A stretch of 64,000 nt of DNA from positions 560,001 to 624,000 of the forward strand of contig JAQFVV010000184.1 of assembly GCA_028023455.1 (NCBI GenBank), written 5' to 3'. How positions within the stretch are numbered: the first letter of the stretch is position 1; each line of letters starts with the position of its first letter. The notes beneath the pieces were generated by a model that worked only from the letters and a program-made list of their open reading frames with translations, was not told where the DNA came from and did not search any database. Positions 23,488-34,660 of this stretch are shown piece after piece. The stretch comes from Epiperipatus broadwayi (lineage: Eukaryota; Onychophora; Udeonychophora; Euonychophora; Peripatidae). Both the position numbers and the translations under genes were made by a program.

Positions 23488-23627
23488 TCACCATATCACT
23501 TTCTTTGGCAAAGGATTGATTATGCAGTGATGTCTCCTGGCATCGTTTAAAATAAACACATCGATTCTTAGCTTATCCATCTCTTTATATTTCAGTTCAC
23601 ACTTCTTTTTGGATAGCACGCATCTTC
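23488..23627 (-). CDS. candidate last exon of an unidentified host gene
   Basis: On the minus strand about 46 codons are open and end in TGA at 23490-23488. The translation contains KYKEMDKLRIDVFILNDARR and finishes NPLPKKVIW. It has a mixed, protein-like composition, unlike the Lys/Asn/Ile/Phe-rich chance frames in this window. The frame is closed by TAA just upstream. That stop is preceded by a pyrimidine-rich tract, and CCCAAG gives a plausible acceptor at about 23628. An AATAAA follows about 144 nt after the stop. I do not recognise the family. It could instead be a decayed processed copy; absence of a poly-A tail and presence of a splice-like edge argue mildly for a real exon. Upstream exons would lie at higher coordinates but none was identified. 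Confidence 0.45.
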
Positions 23628-23644
23628 TTGGGTGTTATAATAAA

Positions 23645-26118
23645 GTAGAAAAAAATAGAAGTCTTACACAAACATGTTAGAGAAGAAAGCGATCACACTA
23701 TAGCATGTTTTCTTTTACCCCATTTGCATCTCAATGTAACATTAAGTAACCGTTTATAATCATAAATTACTTATAGTACAATTTACATATATATATATTA
23801 AATAAATTATTCCATTTTTGCTTTAACTATTAGCAGAATTAGTTTTCCTTTTCTGACAAGATTTAAAAATATCAAAATTCTTCATTCATAATCAAAAAAT
23901 AATCTAGTTATTATGAAAATCTATAAATTGTTCTTAATTTTCATTTCATAACACTTTCTGCTAAATTTGATAAAGTTTATAATACAGTACTCGATTTAAA
24001 GAAAACTCTTGTAATTCAAATAAAAGACTCCATTTTAGTGTTCAAAATTTTACCTCAATTGTTGTTAGTTCATAATAGCATATGTATTGTCAAGAAAAAA
24101 GATTTTAAAAGATTTTTGCTTTTATATATTCCATGCTTATGTCTCACATTACACTAAAATCTTAATTTCCTGTTAGATTGACTTGGATAACTATTGTTAA
24201 GTACATTTCATTGATAAAAAAATAAAATAGTAAAATCATAGTTTTATTTTCATACTCTGTTTCTTAGCTACCTAACTTGACATCAGGTCATCTCCAAGTT
24301 ACTTCAAATTGCTTCACACTATTGTTCAGTTTAGAATGTGTAACAATCTATTAAAGCTTATCAAATAGTGTATATATATAATATCCCTTTCTATAATATT
24401 TTGCTGTACTAAATGATTCACTGTAGTAGCAATAATTTATCATGACCTATTTGATTAAATGCTCATATAAATAAGCATATGTGTTATACATATATATGTT
24501 AATAATAATCAAATAACATTCCCCATTAGTGTAAGTTTCATGATGGCCTTAATTTAATAAGTGGCCTAATCTTGGCAGGGATGATTGAGTTTTAAGTACC
24601 CCTTACTATACAAAAGGGCCTCAACTTATATAAACAGTTAAGACCACACCACACCTCTGTTAATAAACTAAAAACTTATGCAATATAATAATATTGTAAT
24701 AAAATAATATTAATAGTAATAATTTACAGTATAACAGAAACAATGAAAATAATATTATAATTTTGCAATGAAACAATAATGATGAGATAAAGAGCATATG
24801 CAATACAGTTATATAACTAAAGGTTTTTTCTTAGAAATGAATAAGCAAATATAATTCAGATTGACTTAAGCTGAAATCTTACTCTAAATATTATTATGAC
24901 TGCAATTAACACATGACAAAAATAATTGCATCTATATATTGTAATAAAATAAAATATAAATAATGAACTATTAATAGATATATAGTCTAACACATTCAGG
25001 CACCAAATTTTGTAATGAAATAAAATAAAATAAATATATTAACCTAATCAAATAATAAATAATAAAATCTTCAGTTAACTTTGACTAGTTATTTATTCAT
25101 TGTAATAACAAAATATAACTGATAAAATTCTAAAATAATACAATAAATTATTAACATATGTAAATTGTCTTGTTCAATATTTTAACTAACTGATATTTTA
25201 GGATATAAAATAAAAATACAATAAATTATTAACATATGTAAATTGTCTTGTTCAATATTTTAACTAAATGATATTTTAGGATATAAAATAAAATATATAG
25301 AGACTTGCGAAGTTAATATTAAAGTATAACGTAAGATGGCAATGAATAATCATAAAATCCAAATTAATAAATAAAAATGTAAATTAAAGAGCAAATGAAA
25401 TATTTTTTGTTAAGTTATTTGATTAGGAATTAATTATGCTTTTATTTATTGCATATGTCATATAAATTATACATATATTTATCTATCAGATGTTGTAAAC
25501 AATACACTAATAAAACCAAGAAGAAAATATGTTTGCATAAATACTGACAAATGAATACTAAAACATATGTTTTAAAAATTGATTAAGTATTTTTAGTTTA
25601 TTTGTTGTTTTTTTACAATCATGTATGTAAAATTAATTTAAATACAGAAAATATTATGTCATCAACATATATTAAATATATACATAGTCATAAATATAAC
25701 TTGTGAATACTTATACTTAAAATATATTCCTTTTAATATAAACAAACTAACAAAACATATCACAAATTTAAATAAACCAAAATTTGGTATTAAGAAATTT
25801 TGTTTTCAAAATAATTTAATTTTCATTTTGGTTAATCTATAATTTTAGGGATTATAAACAAACACATGCATTCTAAAATAAATAAATGAGGAATAAAAAC
25901 ATACTACTTGTGAAATTCATCCAATAATTGCAAGTTATATTTCAAGTATATAAATTATGTTTGCATTTCAAAAATATTAAAATAATATTTATTAATTTAC
26001 ATCAACATTATATTAATATTGGCATAAATAATGATAAAATTGAAGTTTAAAAGCTCCTTAGAGATCTAATTAAAATCCCCAATGATTTCCATGGTATGTA
26101 ATTAAATAATGTAGTATT
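23645..26118. other. AT-rich stretch without a gene
   Basis: Long A/T-rich sequence, possibly intron if the minus-strand exon at 23488-23627 is real. It contains one tandem duplication (25140-25295). No other feature was supported. Confidence 0.5.
25140..25295. repeat. 78-bp tandem duplication, nearly identical
   Basis: ACAATAAATTATTAACATAT begins at 25140 and at 25218, and both units run through GTTCAATATTTTAACTAA and GATATTTTAGGATATAAAA with about one substitution. The high identity suggests a recent duplication or an assembly effect. Confidence 0.9.
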
Positions 26119-26122
26119 TAAA

Positions 26123-26844
26123 TGTAAAATATAAATTGTTAAAGAACTTGCATTCTTTAATTCATATTGTCCTACTACTTGGATGTAAACCAAGATACAC
26201 AATGGACTGTAAATAAAATATTTGTTAAATTAAGTGAAACTCTGCATCAGATGCTATCAGTTGCCTTCATTACTCTCTCTGTTGTCTCAATATGTTACAC
26301 TTCTCTCTGTGAAATAACTAAATGATTAAAGATATAAACTGTTAAAGAACTGTTGAAAGAAGAACTTTATTATACTCTCAATAGATTACATTTTCTTTTT
26401 TTAAAGTCATATAGAAATATTTTGCTTGATGGACCTTTATTTAAACTTGTTATTAAATAAAACTATTGTTATTTAAAATTAATCTTAGTTATCCAGTCGT
26501 TCAATTCTATTTTGTTTTTTTATTGCATCACTCATCATTCAGTCCACTTGTTCATGAGAATCTTATGCCTTCTGAGCTATCTCTGGCATAACTAGACCTA
26601 GGTAAGTCAGGTTGTAGTGAACTGGAACTCTAGTGGCACTGTTTGGAAAACCAAACATAGAAATGTCTAGATGCTTCCAGCCTCTATGGTGCTACATCCT
26701 CTGATGAGCAGGAAATATTGTTGTAGGGGGGGGTGTTAACATCAGCATTGGGTAATGCCAATTGATAGTTCCTTCCTGCAACATGCTCATCAGGAAATTG
26801 TTACAATTGAAGTAATAAAAGGGTTGTGTGGTGGTCTGCTTACA
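26123..26844 (+). repeat. 5' LTR (about 722 bp)
   Basis: Aligned with 30890-31595, it shares long blocks: AAAGAACTTGCATTCTTTAA, TGTTTGGAAAACCAAACATA, GCTACATCCTCTGATGAGCA and CAACATGCTCATCAGGAAAT. Differences include an insertion near 26540-26552. The end is placed at the CA before TTTGTCGCCC, where the two copies diverge. Confidence 0.8.
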
Positions 26845-26846
26845 TT

Positions 26847-26864
26847 TGTCGCCCTTAGTGAGGC
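26847..26864 (+). promoter_or_regulatory. possible degenerate tRNA primer-binding site
   Basis: TGTCGCCCTTAGTGAGGC lies two bases after the 5' LTR. It resembles the TGGCGCCCAACGTGGGGC-type sites used by many LTR elements, with about five differences in 18. Position supports it; sequence support is weak. Confidence 0.35.
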
Positions 26865-27255
26865 CTTATCTAGCTAGCCTATCCATAGGCATAAGCAGAT
26901 CATGATTCTGTGATATAAAATGTGCATATGATGCAGTGATGTGATTTATTCAAAAAGGGGTGGAAAATAAAATTTTAAAAGAAAAACAACATAAAAATGG
27001 ATGGCATAAATAGTAGATAAAGAGTAAAACAGGCATAACAAAGACTTGGAATTAAATCATGGTATGGATGGAGAGAGAAGCTTATCAAAATTGAAATAAA
27101 AAAGTAGAAATAAAATTTTAATAAAAATATTGATGATAGCCAGATCAAAAGCAAAAAAGATGATGAATACAGAAAGTATAGAGAATCTTCCTGAGAAAGA
27201 AGATAAACAAGAAGACAGAGCAGATGATTGAAAGCAATCACAGACAACAGGAGAG

Positions 27256-28655
27256 ATGTCCATGTTAGCCCAATTAATGGAAATGATAAAAGAAAATAAC
27301 AAAGAACAGAGAGAAAAAGATAACAAGAAAAGAGAGGAAGATAACAAGAAAAGAGATAAAGAAAGAGAAGAAGACAATAAGAAAAGAGATGAACAAAAAG
27401 AAGAAGATAACAAAAAAGAGGAAGATAACAAGAAAAGAGATGAACAGAGAGAAGAAGACAACAAGAAAAGAGAGGAAGAGAAAAAAGAACATAGTGAACA
27501 CAGAGAAAAAGACAACAAGAAAAGGGACAAACAGAGAGAAGACAACAAGAAAAGAGAATAACAGAGAGAAGAAGACAAAAGAGAATTGAAAGAACAAATC
27601 AGAGAAATAACTGAAAGCCAAAATGAAAAGTTCGACCAGTTAATAAAAGAGATGACTAACAAAATATTAAAAATTAAGAAGGAAGTGATGGAGGAAGTAA
27701 AAGGCTCATTAATAGAGCAAGAAGTTAAAATGACCCAGATATGTTAGGCCATGGATACGAAAATAATAAGAATGCAAGAATCCATACAGGAGAAGGTGGA
27801 TATATTGACCACCCAGATGAAAGAGATAGAAATAAAAAATAGCAATACATTGCCTAAACAAGGAAAGGCAGAAACAGTCCCAAAAGAAAGTCAAAAAGAG
27901 AATTACCAAGTTAGTCATGAAGTCCCTATGACCAACCAGATGTCTGGAATTGTAAACCAGTTTTTAAAAATCAGAACTTTTTCAGGGAGCTGTAATGAAG
28001 CACCTATAGAATATGTAAAAAGTTTGGAGAGATACTTTAGTATTAATGTATTGACACAAAAGGCAAAGCTGGCAATAGCATGTAGTCATCTCCAAGGTGC
28101 AGTGCAAGCATGGTGGGATTCACTGTTCACCCAACCTACAAATTTTGATGATTTTAAAGAAGCACTAATGATCTGCTGCTACTGGAGCGATGATTATCAG
28201 GAGAGGATTAAATATAAGGTGTCCCAGAGAAATGTCCACCTGAATAGCCTTATACGCCCTTACAGGTTAAGAGCCTTGACATCTGATCCCCTACCTGAAC
28301 TCCAAATTATTAGATTGATATGGCACAGCTTCCCAAGTTACATAGAAAGAATGCTAATTGGGACTGTCGATCTACTGAGCAGGTTGCTGAACTATTAACA
28401 GCCTATGATAGCTGCAGTGCATCAGCAACCAAGAAAGGAGGAGCAAAGCAACCACAAAATAAACCTCCCTTTAGAAGAGATGATGGGCCTAGAATAGGAG
28501 CCATCAGATACAAAAGGAAAATGCCTCCTAGAAAATATAATGACTATGACCCACAACCATGGTATCATCACCAAAGAAATGAAGCACCACCATGGAAAAG
28601 ACAAAAAAGATATTCAACAGGCAATATACAGCCCATACCAAACCTGTGTAATTAG
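27256..28655 (+). pseudogene. Ty3-type gag, broken by stops and a frameshift
   Basis: The reading frame from 27256 encodes a long Lys/Glu/Asp/Asn/Arg-rich region predicted to be coiled coil. In-frame stops interrupt it at 27559-27561 and 27745-27747. From 27751 it continues as a capsid-like domain: FLKIRTFSG, LERYFSINVL, AIACSHLQGAVQAWWDSLF. A frameshift at about 28366 moves the end to another frame (TEQVAELLTAYDS) and an Arg/Pro-rich basic tail (MPPRKYNDYD, PPWKRQKRYS). Gag forms the particle that packages element RNA. The W-W/LxG pattern is that of Ty3-type retrotransposon gag domains. No CCHC zinc knuckle is visible; the basic tail may do its job. The same Gag type occurs at 53222-54440. 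Confidence 0.75.
27298..27560 (+). repeat. in-frame short repeat encoding EDNKKR-type units in gag
   Basis: GAAGATAACAAGAAAAGAGA-like units recur about ten times with irregular spacing, giving a highly charged low-complexity peptide (EDNKKRDEQREEDNKK). The long open frames on the opposite strand here (27057-27662, 27274-27621) are shadows of this repeat. Confidence 0.9.
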
Positions 28656-28889
28656 GAGATCAAATAGTGATGATAACTTGCAGAAAGGTGTGGCTAGAAA
28701 TGCAAGCCACCATGATGATGTATGGCCTGAAAAACACCCGAAAATAGAACAAAACAGAAGTGTATCACCTCAAAACAAAGAAAGATGCGATAGGAGAACT
28801 GATCACGATTATCAGTCTCGCAAACCAGGCTGTAGTTACAGTACAGAACAATAAAATAGCAATAACTGATGGAAAAACTTTGTAAGTGT

Positions 28890-29350
28890 ATAGTGATACA
28901 TGAACTTGTGTTTTTCATGTTGAGATGGGTGGATGATTGGGCAGAGATGCTTGGATGCAGTGTGTTTATGATGCTCCAAAGTATATGCTTGGCACTATCC
29001 AGACCTGGATGTTGTGCTTTGAGAGTAGTCCAGCAATGTGTATATATAGGCCTCATGAATAGGCCTTGGTCTCATGAATAGACCAAATGATAGCCCCTAA
29101 GACTCACAGAAGCTGAGCAGGGTTGGCTAAGTGCCAAATTGTGTTTTTTCTCTCTCTCTGGCTCCTACTCTTAGTTGGATGATCCTTCTAGGTACAAGAA
29201 AGATAGTGCTTAAAAATGAGATTTTCTCATGACATCATGGGGCAGTGCATACTGGTAGTTTGTGCTGGCCATCTACTTATCCTGGCATTGGAGGATACAG
29301 TTCATGAATTCACTTTTCCAGTTCATCTTACCCATTTCATCAGCAAACCT
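28890..29350 (+). repeat. interspersed repeat, copy A (partner at 37280-37735)
   Basis: About 450 bp match the segment at 37280-37735 in the same orientation. Shared blocks include GCCTCATGAATAGGCCTTGG, TCTCATGAATAGACC, AGCCCCTAAGACTCACA, CAGTGCTTAAAAATGAG and GACATCATGGGGCA. It lies right after the gag remnant inside the LTR element, so it may be a later insertion or part of the element's 3' region. The 70-codon frame at 28869-29081 is not conserved in copy B. Confidence 0.8.
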
Positions 29351-30280
29351 AAAACCAATGGAAATGCATAATGAGAAATGATGTGTATAGTATATGAAAT
29401 AAAATCGTACTTCCAGGCGATTTCATCCCAAAATTTGGTTGGGGGTAATGAAACAGGTATATTGTTCCACGTATATATATATTCAAAAGCCCCCCCCCCC
29501 ATTTAAAAAAGACTAGCATGATTTGATCAAATTAAAAAAGAAATAAAGCAAAAAGTTTATAGTTAAAAGAAAATCATTATTGATTTTATAGTTTCAAATT
29601 ACAATATAAATAAAAGCTGGCAGTTATTAAAAGTATTACATTTTTAATTTTTGGAATGATGTTTTCAAATAAAGTGTGATTACTGCTTGAGGCAAAGTTA
29701 TCTAATTGAACAACATGGCTTAATCTTTATGCTTTCTTATCTATCCTGCTAAAAAAGTAGATTATCCAATCATTATGAAGAGAAAGGCAATCAGACTTAA
29801 ATGAGAGCAGTATGCAAATCAGGTACAGTGAAAAAGGCTGTTTAATCAATCCAGAGAGGAGAATATAAATAGTCAAGTTGGAAGTTCAGAGGCAGATTAG
29901 ATTTGATTTTAAAACAAGAGACTTTGAAAGAGTTTTAAAAAGTTTTTCCAGAGAGATTTTAAGGAGATCAAATAGTTATATTTTTTCCAAAGAGATATTT
30001 TTCAAGTAGCTGTTAAAGAAGAATTTTGAAAAAAAAAAAAGATTTCAATTTTAAAAGGATATTAAAGAACCTCTGTTAATGATGGAAAAAGAAAACTTTA
30101 TTAAGGAAAACTTGACGATGAAAGCCTAAACAGTCACAGCTTTTCTCTTCATCAAACCATGATCCTCCGAGATTTGCCTGGATAACCATCATGAAAGGGA
30201 TTAACGCCATTCAACTTAAATAAAATGACCCCTTTTTGAAGGAACAAATTGGATAAATGAAGGTAATGATTTTATAAAAA
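29351..30280. other. internal LTR-element sequence without a gene
   Basis: No open frame or pol motif. Contains a poly-C run near 29491-29500 and an ATATAAATAG TATA-like sequence near 29862-29872 followed by purine-rich sequence. I cannot assign a function. Confidence 0.45.
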
Positions 30281-30283
30281 TAT

Positions 30284-30694
30284 TCGATATTATATGTGTT
30301 TTTAAAAGATAAACAAAACGTCTTTATTATAAATGAAACTAAAATTATGTGTTTATAAAAGACAAACAAAACGTCTTTCTTAGAAAAAAAAACTAAGATT
30401 ATGAATAAAAGTATCTACATGAAAATACGTTTATTATAAATAAAACTAAAATTATATGAGTTTATAAAAGACAAATAAAATGTCTTTATTTTAAATAAAA
30501 AAAAAATTATGAATAAAACTAAAATTATATATGTTTATAAAAGACAAATAAAATGTCTTTATTTTAAATAAAAAAAAAATTATGAATAAAAGTAGCTATA
30601 TGAAAATATGTTTATTATAAATGAAACTAAAATTATATGTGTTTATAAAAGACAAACAAAACATCTTTCTTAGAAAAGAAACTAAAATTATGAA
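30284..30694 (+). repeat. minisatellite of A/T-rich units
   Basis: Units built from GTTTATAAAAGACAAACAAA, ATGTCTTTATT / CGTCTTTCTTAG, ATTATGAATAAAA and ATGAAACTAAAATTAT recur at least five times with irregular lengths. It lies directly before the expanded start of the 3' LTR. Confidence 0.85.
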
Positions 30695-30950
30695 TGTATA
30701 CCAAGATACATAATGGACTGCAAATAAAATAACTTAAGGTTAACTGGAACTCTGAATTAGACATAAAATGTAAATTGTTAAAGAACTTGCATTCTTTAAT
30801 TCCTATTGTACTATTATTGAATGTATACTAAGATACACAATGGACTGCAAATAAAATATTTGGTGAATTAAATGGAACTTTGAATTAGATGTAAAATATA
30901 AATTGTTAAAGAACTTGCATTCTTTAATTCATATTGCCCTACTACTGGAT
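30694..30950 (+). repeat. about 127-bp tandem units, expanded start of the 3' LTR
   Basis: The block ATACACAATGGACTG with its flank occurs near 30708, 30834 and 30961, spaced about 127 bp. The 5' LTR has a single copy. The 3' LTR boundary at 30890 therefore sits inside a tandem array, which explains why the LTR edges are hard to define. Confidence 0.8.
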
Positions 30951-31595
30951 GTACACCAAGATACACAATGGACTGTAAATAAAATATTTGTTAAATTAAG
31001 TGAAACTCTGCATCAGATGCTATCAGTTGTCTTCATTACTATCTCTGTTGTCTCAATATGTCACACTCCTCTCTATGAAATAACTAAATGATTACAAATA
31101 TAAACTGTTAAAGAACTGTTGAGAGAAGGACTTTATTATACTCTCAACAGATTACATTTTCTTTTTTTAAAGTCATATAGAAATATTTTGCTTGATGGAC
31201 CTTTATTTAAATTTGTTATTAAATAAAACTATTGTTATTTAAAATTAATCTTAGTTATCCAGTAGTTCAATTCTATTTTGTTTTTTTTATTGCATCACTC
31301 ATCATTCATGAGAATCTCATGCCTCCTGAGCTATATCTGGCATAACTAGACCTAGGTAAGTCAGGTTGTAGTGAGATGGAACTCTAGTGGTGCTGTTTGG
31401 AAAACCAAACATATAAATGTCTAGATGCTTCCAGCCTCTATGGTGCTACATCCTCTGATGAGCAGGAAATATTGTTGTAAGGGGGGTTAACATCTGCATT
31501 GGGTAATGCCAATTGATAGTTCCTTCCTGCAACATGCTCATCAGGAAATTGTTACAACTGAAGTAATAAAAGGGTTGTGTGGTGGTCCGGTTGCA
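30890..31595 (+). repeat. 3' LTR (about 706 bp)
   Basis: Direct copy of 26123-26844. It ends GGTTGCA before an AT microsatellite; the copies diverge there. The small open frames at 30903-31091 and 31506-31742 lie in the LTR and are not genes. Confidence 0.8.
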
Positions 31596-31599
31596 ATAT

Positions 31600-31732
31600 A
31601 TATATATATAACTTCATCTAAGGCTAAGCTGTTTACATCTTTAAGAAAATTTATCTATAGACTTCTGCTGGTCCGCAAAACCTTATCCTTACTTTTACTG
31701 GTCCACAGGCATGAAAAGGTTGAAGACCACTG
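31600..31732. mobile_element. fragment ending in an hAT-like terminal repeat
   Basis: The segment ends GGTTGAAGACCACTG, which in reverse reads CAGTGGTCTTCAACC, close to the CAGTGGTTCTCAACC ends of Charlie-type hAT elements. No matching opposite end was found, so this is a truncated end at best. Confidence 0.4.
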
Positions 31733-31739
31733 GTTTATA

Positions 31740-34650
31740 TAATGTAATATTTAAATTCAATTATATCCCACTTATAGCATTCAAAAGTTTTATCCACTTT
31801 GATAAAGTACAGGTTTTAATTAAAGCATTCCATAATAAAATGTTGCATCATTAATATTGCCCTTTTTACAGTAATAACAGCATTGGTTAACTTCCTGGTA
31901 TTTTATAGTAAATATTGCAGCACTTAAAATTATTTCCACAGTGAATGTTTTTTTTATATGGTATCACTTAAATTATTTTCTGAATAAATATATATATATA
32001 TATATTGCAGCATTTAAATTATTCCATGAATCTGCATGCTTTGTAACACTTGAAATGTATCATATAATGAGATGATTTTATTATACAATGTTGTGCAGAT
32101 CTTTCAAAATACAGACATTTAGAGCAAACATTTTCTTTACTCAGCCACTAATTTCTGTAGTAAAAATCCAAATATTAATAAAATATATAACGCAGTGGCT
32201 TTGCATGGTTTGCTTATTGAGATGCAGATTGAGAAACCAAATTAAAATCAGAGTTTCAATATTTTTTCCTGATGATATCACATATAGATCACTATTCTAG
32301 AGATTGTCTCTATGGTATAACTCAAATTTAGCTCATTGAAATGTTTGTTGTAATTAAGACTTAAATACACTCAATAAAAAGTCCTTAAAATACATTAACA
32401 TTCACAAAATAAAAATGTTTTCTTAACTTTGTAATAAATAAATAGTTTAAACAACAATAAAAATAACTTTACAAACTAATATATATTTTTAAAATCATAT
32501 TTTTAAATAAAATATGAACATTCCTTGTATATTTATTTATTTACTAAACAATATTCTATCTATATTTTTATACCTATTTGAATACTTATATGTAAAATAA
32601 TATTTTAAATACAAATATTTTTAATACTGGTTTGATTGTGTAAACATAAAATATGTATATATGCATCCATATACTCTAAATAATAACTATTTTGTTTATC
32701 TGTTCTTATGTATTATTTGTTAAAAGTATGCAGTAAATAAAAAATGTCAACAAATAAATAAGTAATTCAATCTATTAAATCTTTCTAAGAATAAAATATT
32801 AAATTTATAGTTTATTGTAATATAAAATAAAGTAACATTTAGATATATCATTTATTTAAAAAATATTACAATTAAAAAAATTATTCATGTTACTTTACAC
32901 TAAGATGTATTGTCAATTACTATTTTAAAACAACTGAAAAATAAAATAAGCCAATAATTTTTTTAAATAATATAATAATTCCAGATTTAAATTCAGACCA
33001 AGGTGGTACTATATTTCTAAGATAATTTATTGTTCTGTTAGCAGAATTTATCATAAATAAGTAGTATATATTTTGACTTCATAATTTATTTGAGTAAAAC
33101 AATTTAATTTTAAATGCTTCACTCCCTTCTATCTTTTGCATTATAAAATATGATAGAGTATAGAGATAAAAACATTCATTTTAGTTTATAGCTAAATATA
33201 ACTCAATGATATTAATAATAATAATCTCTATTGTTTATTTCTATTCTTCTACAGACCTTTGAAATTTTTTTTTTTTTTTTTAGAAACATTTTTTGTGTGC
33301 TAATTATTGTTTATTTTTCTATTCCTATTTATTGGAATATTCTAAATGAAAATCTTTTAGCACTTCTAAGTATGAGGATATAAGATAATGAGCAATGACA
33401 TTCTTCTGAATTTTATGGAGTTATTTGCTTTCCCCCTCACAATAATGAATTGTATATTTATACATTTAAAGGAAAGTGATCAGTCCTTTTAATAAATAAT
33501 TTATGGCAAAGACCTTTTCAGCAGCCCCTCATAAAGAAACACTTTTCCATTCTTGTTTTATTCTTACAATGATAGCTAAATACCCATTTATCAATGTAGA
33601 TAGATGAGTTATCTATAGATTAGCCACTTGAGAAAAAATTTTAATCTCAATAATAATTTAACTGGGCATTAATTTGAATCCCAAGTCATAGTCATAATAT
33701 GAGTTATTTATGTAGCATGAGGCATGGGGCCTTTAGGTATTTATATATTAAAGATAAATAAGCACTCACACACAAAGTAAACTTGATAAACTTTTTTACT
33801 AACTTTTAATTATTATTAATACTGATGTAAATGTAATTTGGAGCTTATCTTTTAATAATAGATATAAAAAAATATTTTATAATAAATATTTTTATTTATT
33901 TACTTTGGACTAAAAACACACATAGTAATTGTTTCTTCAACAATTGGACTTTTTATATTTAACTTGAAATAAAAGCATGGGGAGTGATCCAGAAATTAAT
34001 TAAATAAATCACTTCTTATAAAAAATAGAAATTGACTTAATTATTTTCTGGATACACACACATACACACACAACACGAGTTGAGGAGACAATTATTATTA
34101 TTTGTGTTTTAAACTAAAATAAATAAATAAAAGCATTTATTATAAAATATTTATTTTATATCTATTATTTTTCAGTTTTTAGCATTAATGTTCTGTAAAA
34201 TCATATGGATTAAATAAAGTTCATTACAATATAGTTCTATAATGATTTATTTTTATTTCAATTTTAAAAGATTGCATTAAGATACTTTTTAATATAAAGT
34301 TTTTTTGAATATATATATGCCATTCTCCTGCATGCATTAATGAAAACTTATAGCAGTTATATCAACATCTTTGAAATTTGATATCAAATTATTTAAAATT
34401 TCATTCATAAACCACCTACAGATTTAAAAATTAGAGAACCTACCTAAAATATTTTAGTGTCACATTGCATTGCCAGTGATTTATAACAAATGTTTAAAAT
34501 TTGAACAAATTGTACTGAATATAAATATATTAAACCTCAATTTTAAAATTTTATTTAAAAAAATGGAGAAAATAGAATTTAGCTTGTTTAATTGAAAGAA
34601 ACAAACAAACAAATAAAAATGTTTAAAAATTGATTTTTGTAATAGAAATC
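31740..34650. other. AT-rich stretch without a gene
   Basis: A/T-rich sequence with AT microsatellites (for example 31985-32004) and poly-T at about 33268-33281. The short frames are chance-level. No transposon ends recognised. Confidence 0.5.
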
Positions 34651-34660
34651 TTTTCAAGTA

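Larger units (their letters stand above)
26123..31595 (+). mobile_element. LTR retrotransposon with gag but no recognisable pol
   Basis: Two direct copies of about 0.7 kb (26123-26844 and 30890-31595) flank an internal region of 4.0 kb. Both LTRs start TGTAAAATATAAATTG and end near a CA. A possible primer-binding site follows the 5' LTR at 26847. The internal part carries a broken gag (27256-28655), a copy of another repeat (about 28890-29350) and a minisatellite just before the 3' LTR. I found no protease, reverse transcriptase or integrase motif. No clean target duplication is seen at the assumed edges, so one end may be rearranged. Confidence 0.7.

Noticed and set aside
27057-27662. Long minus-strand open frames rich in Ser, Leu and Phe
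   Set aside because: They are reverse-strand shadows of the Lys/Glu-rich gag repeat; purine-rich coding sequence lacks stops on the opposite strand.
28869-29081. 70-codon frame after gag as an envelope-like gene
   Set aside because: It starts in the repeat shared with 37280-37735, where the frame is not open; no signal peptide or membrane pattern is convincing.
29100-29215. 5S rRNA-like stretch in the 28890/37280 repeat (AGAAGCTGAGCAGGGTTGG, TTAGTTGGATGATCC)
   Set aside because: The first part resembles the 5S internal control region, but the second part is displaced by a T-rich insert and is not conserved in copy B. The similarity is too weak to call a 5S-derived SINE without an alignment.
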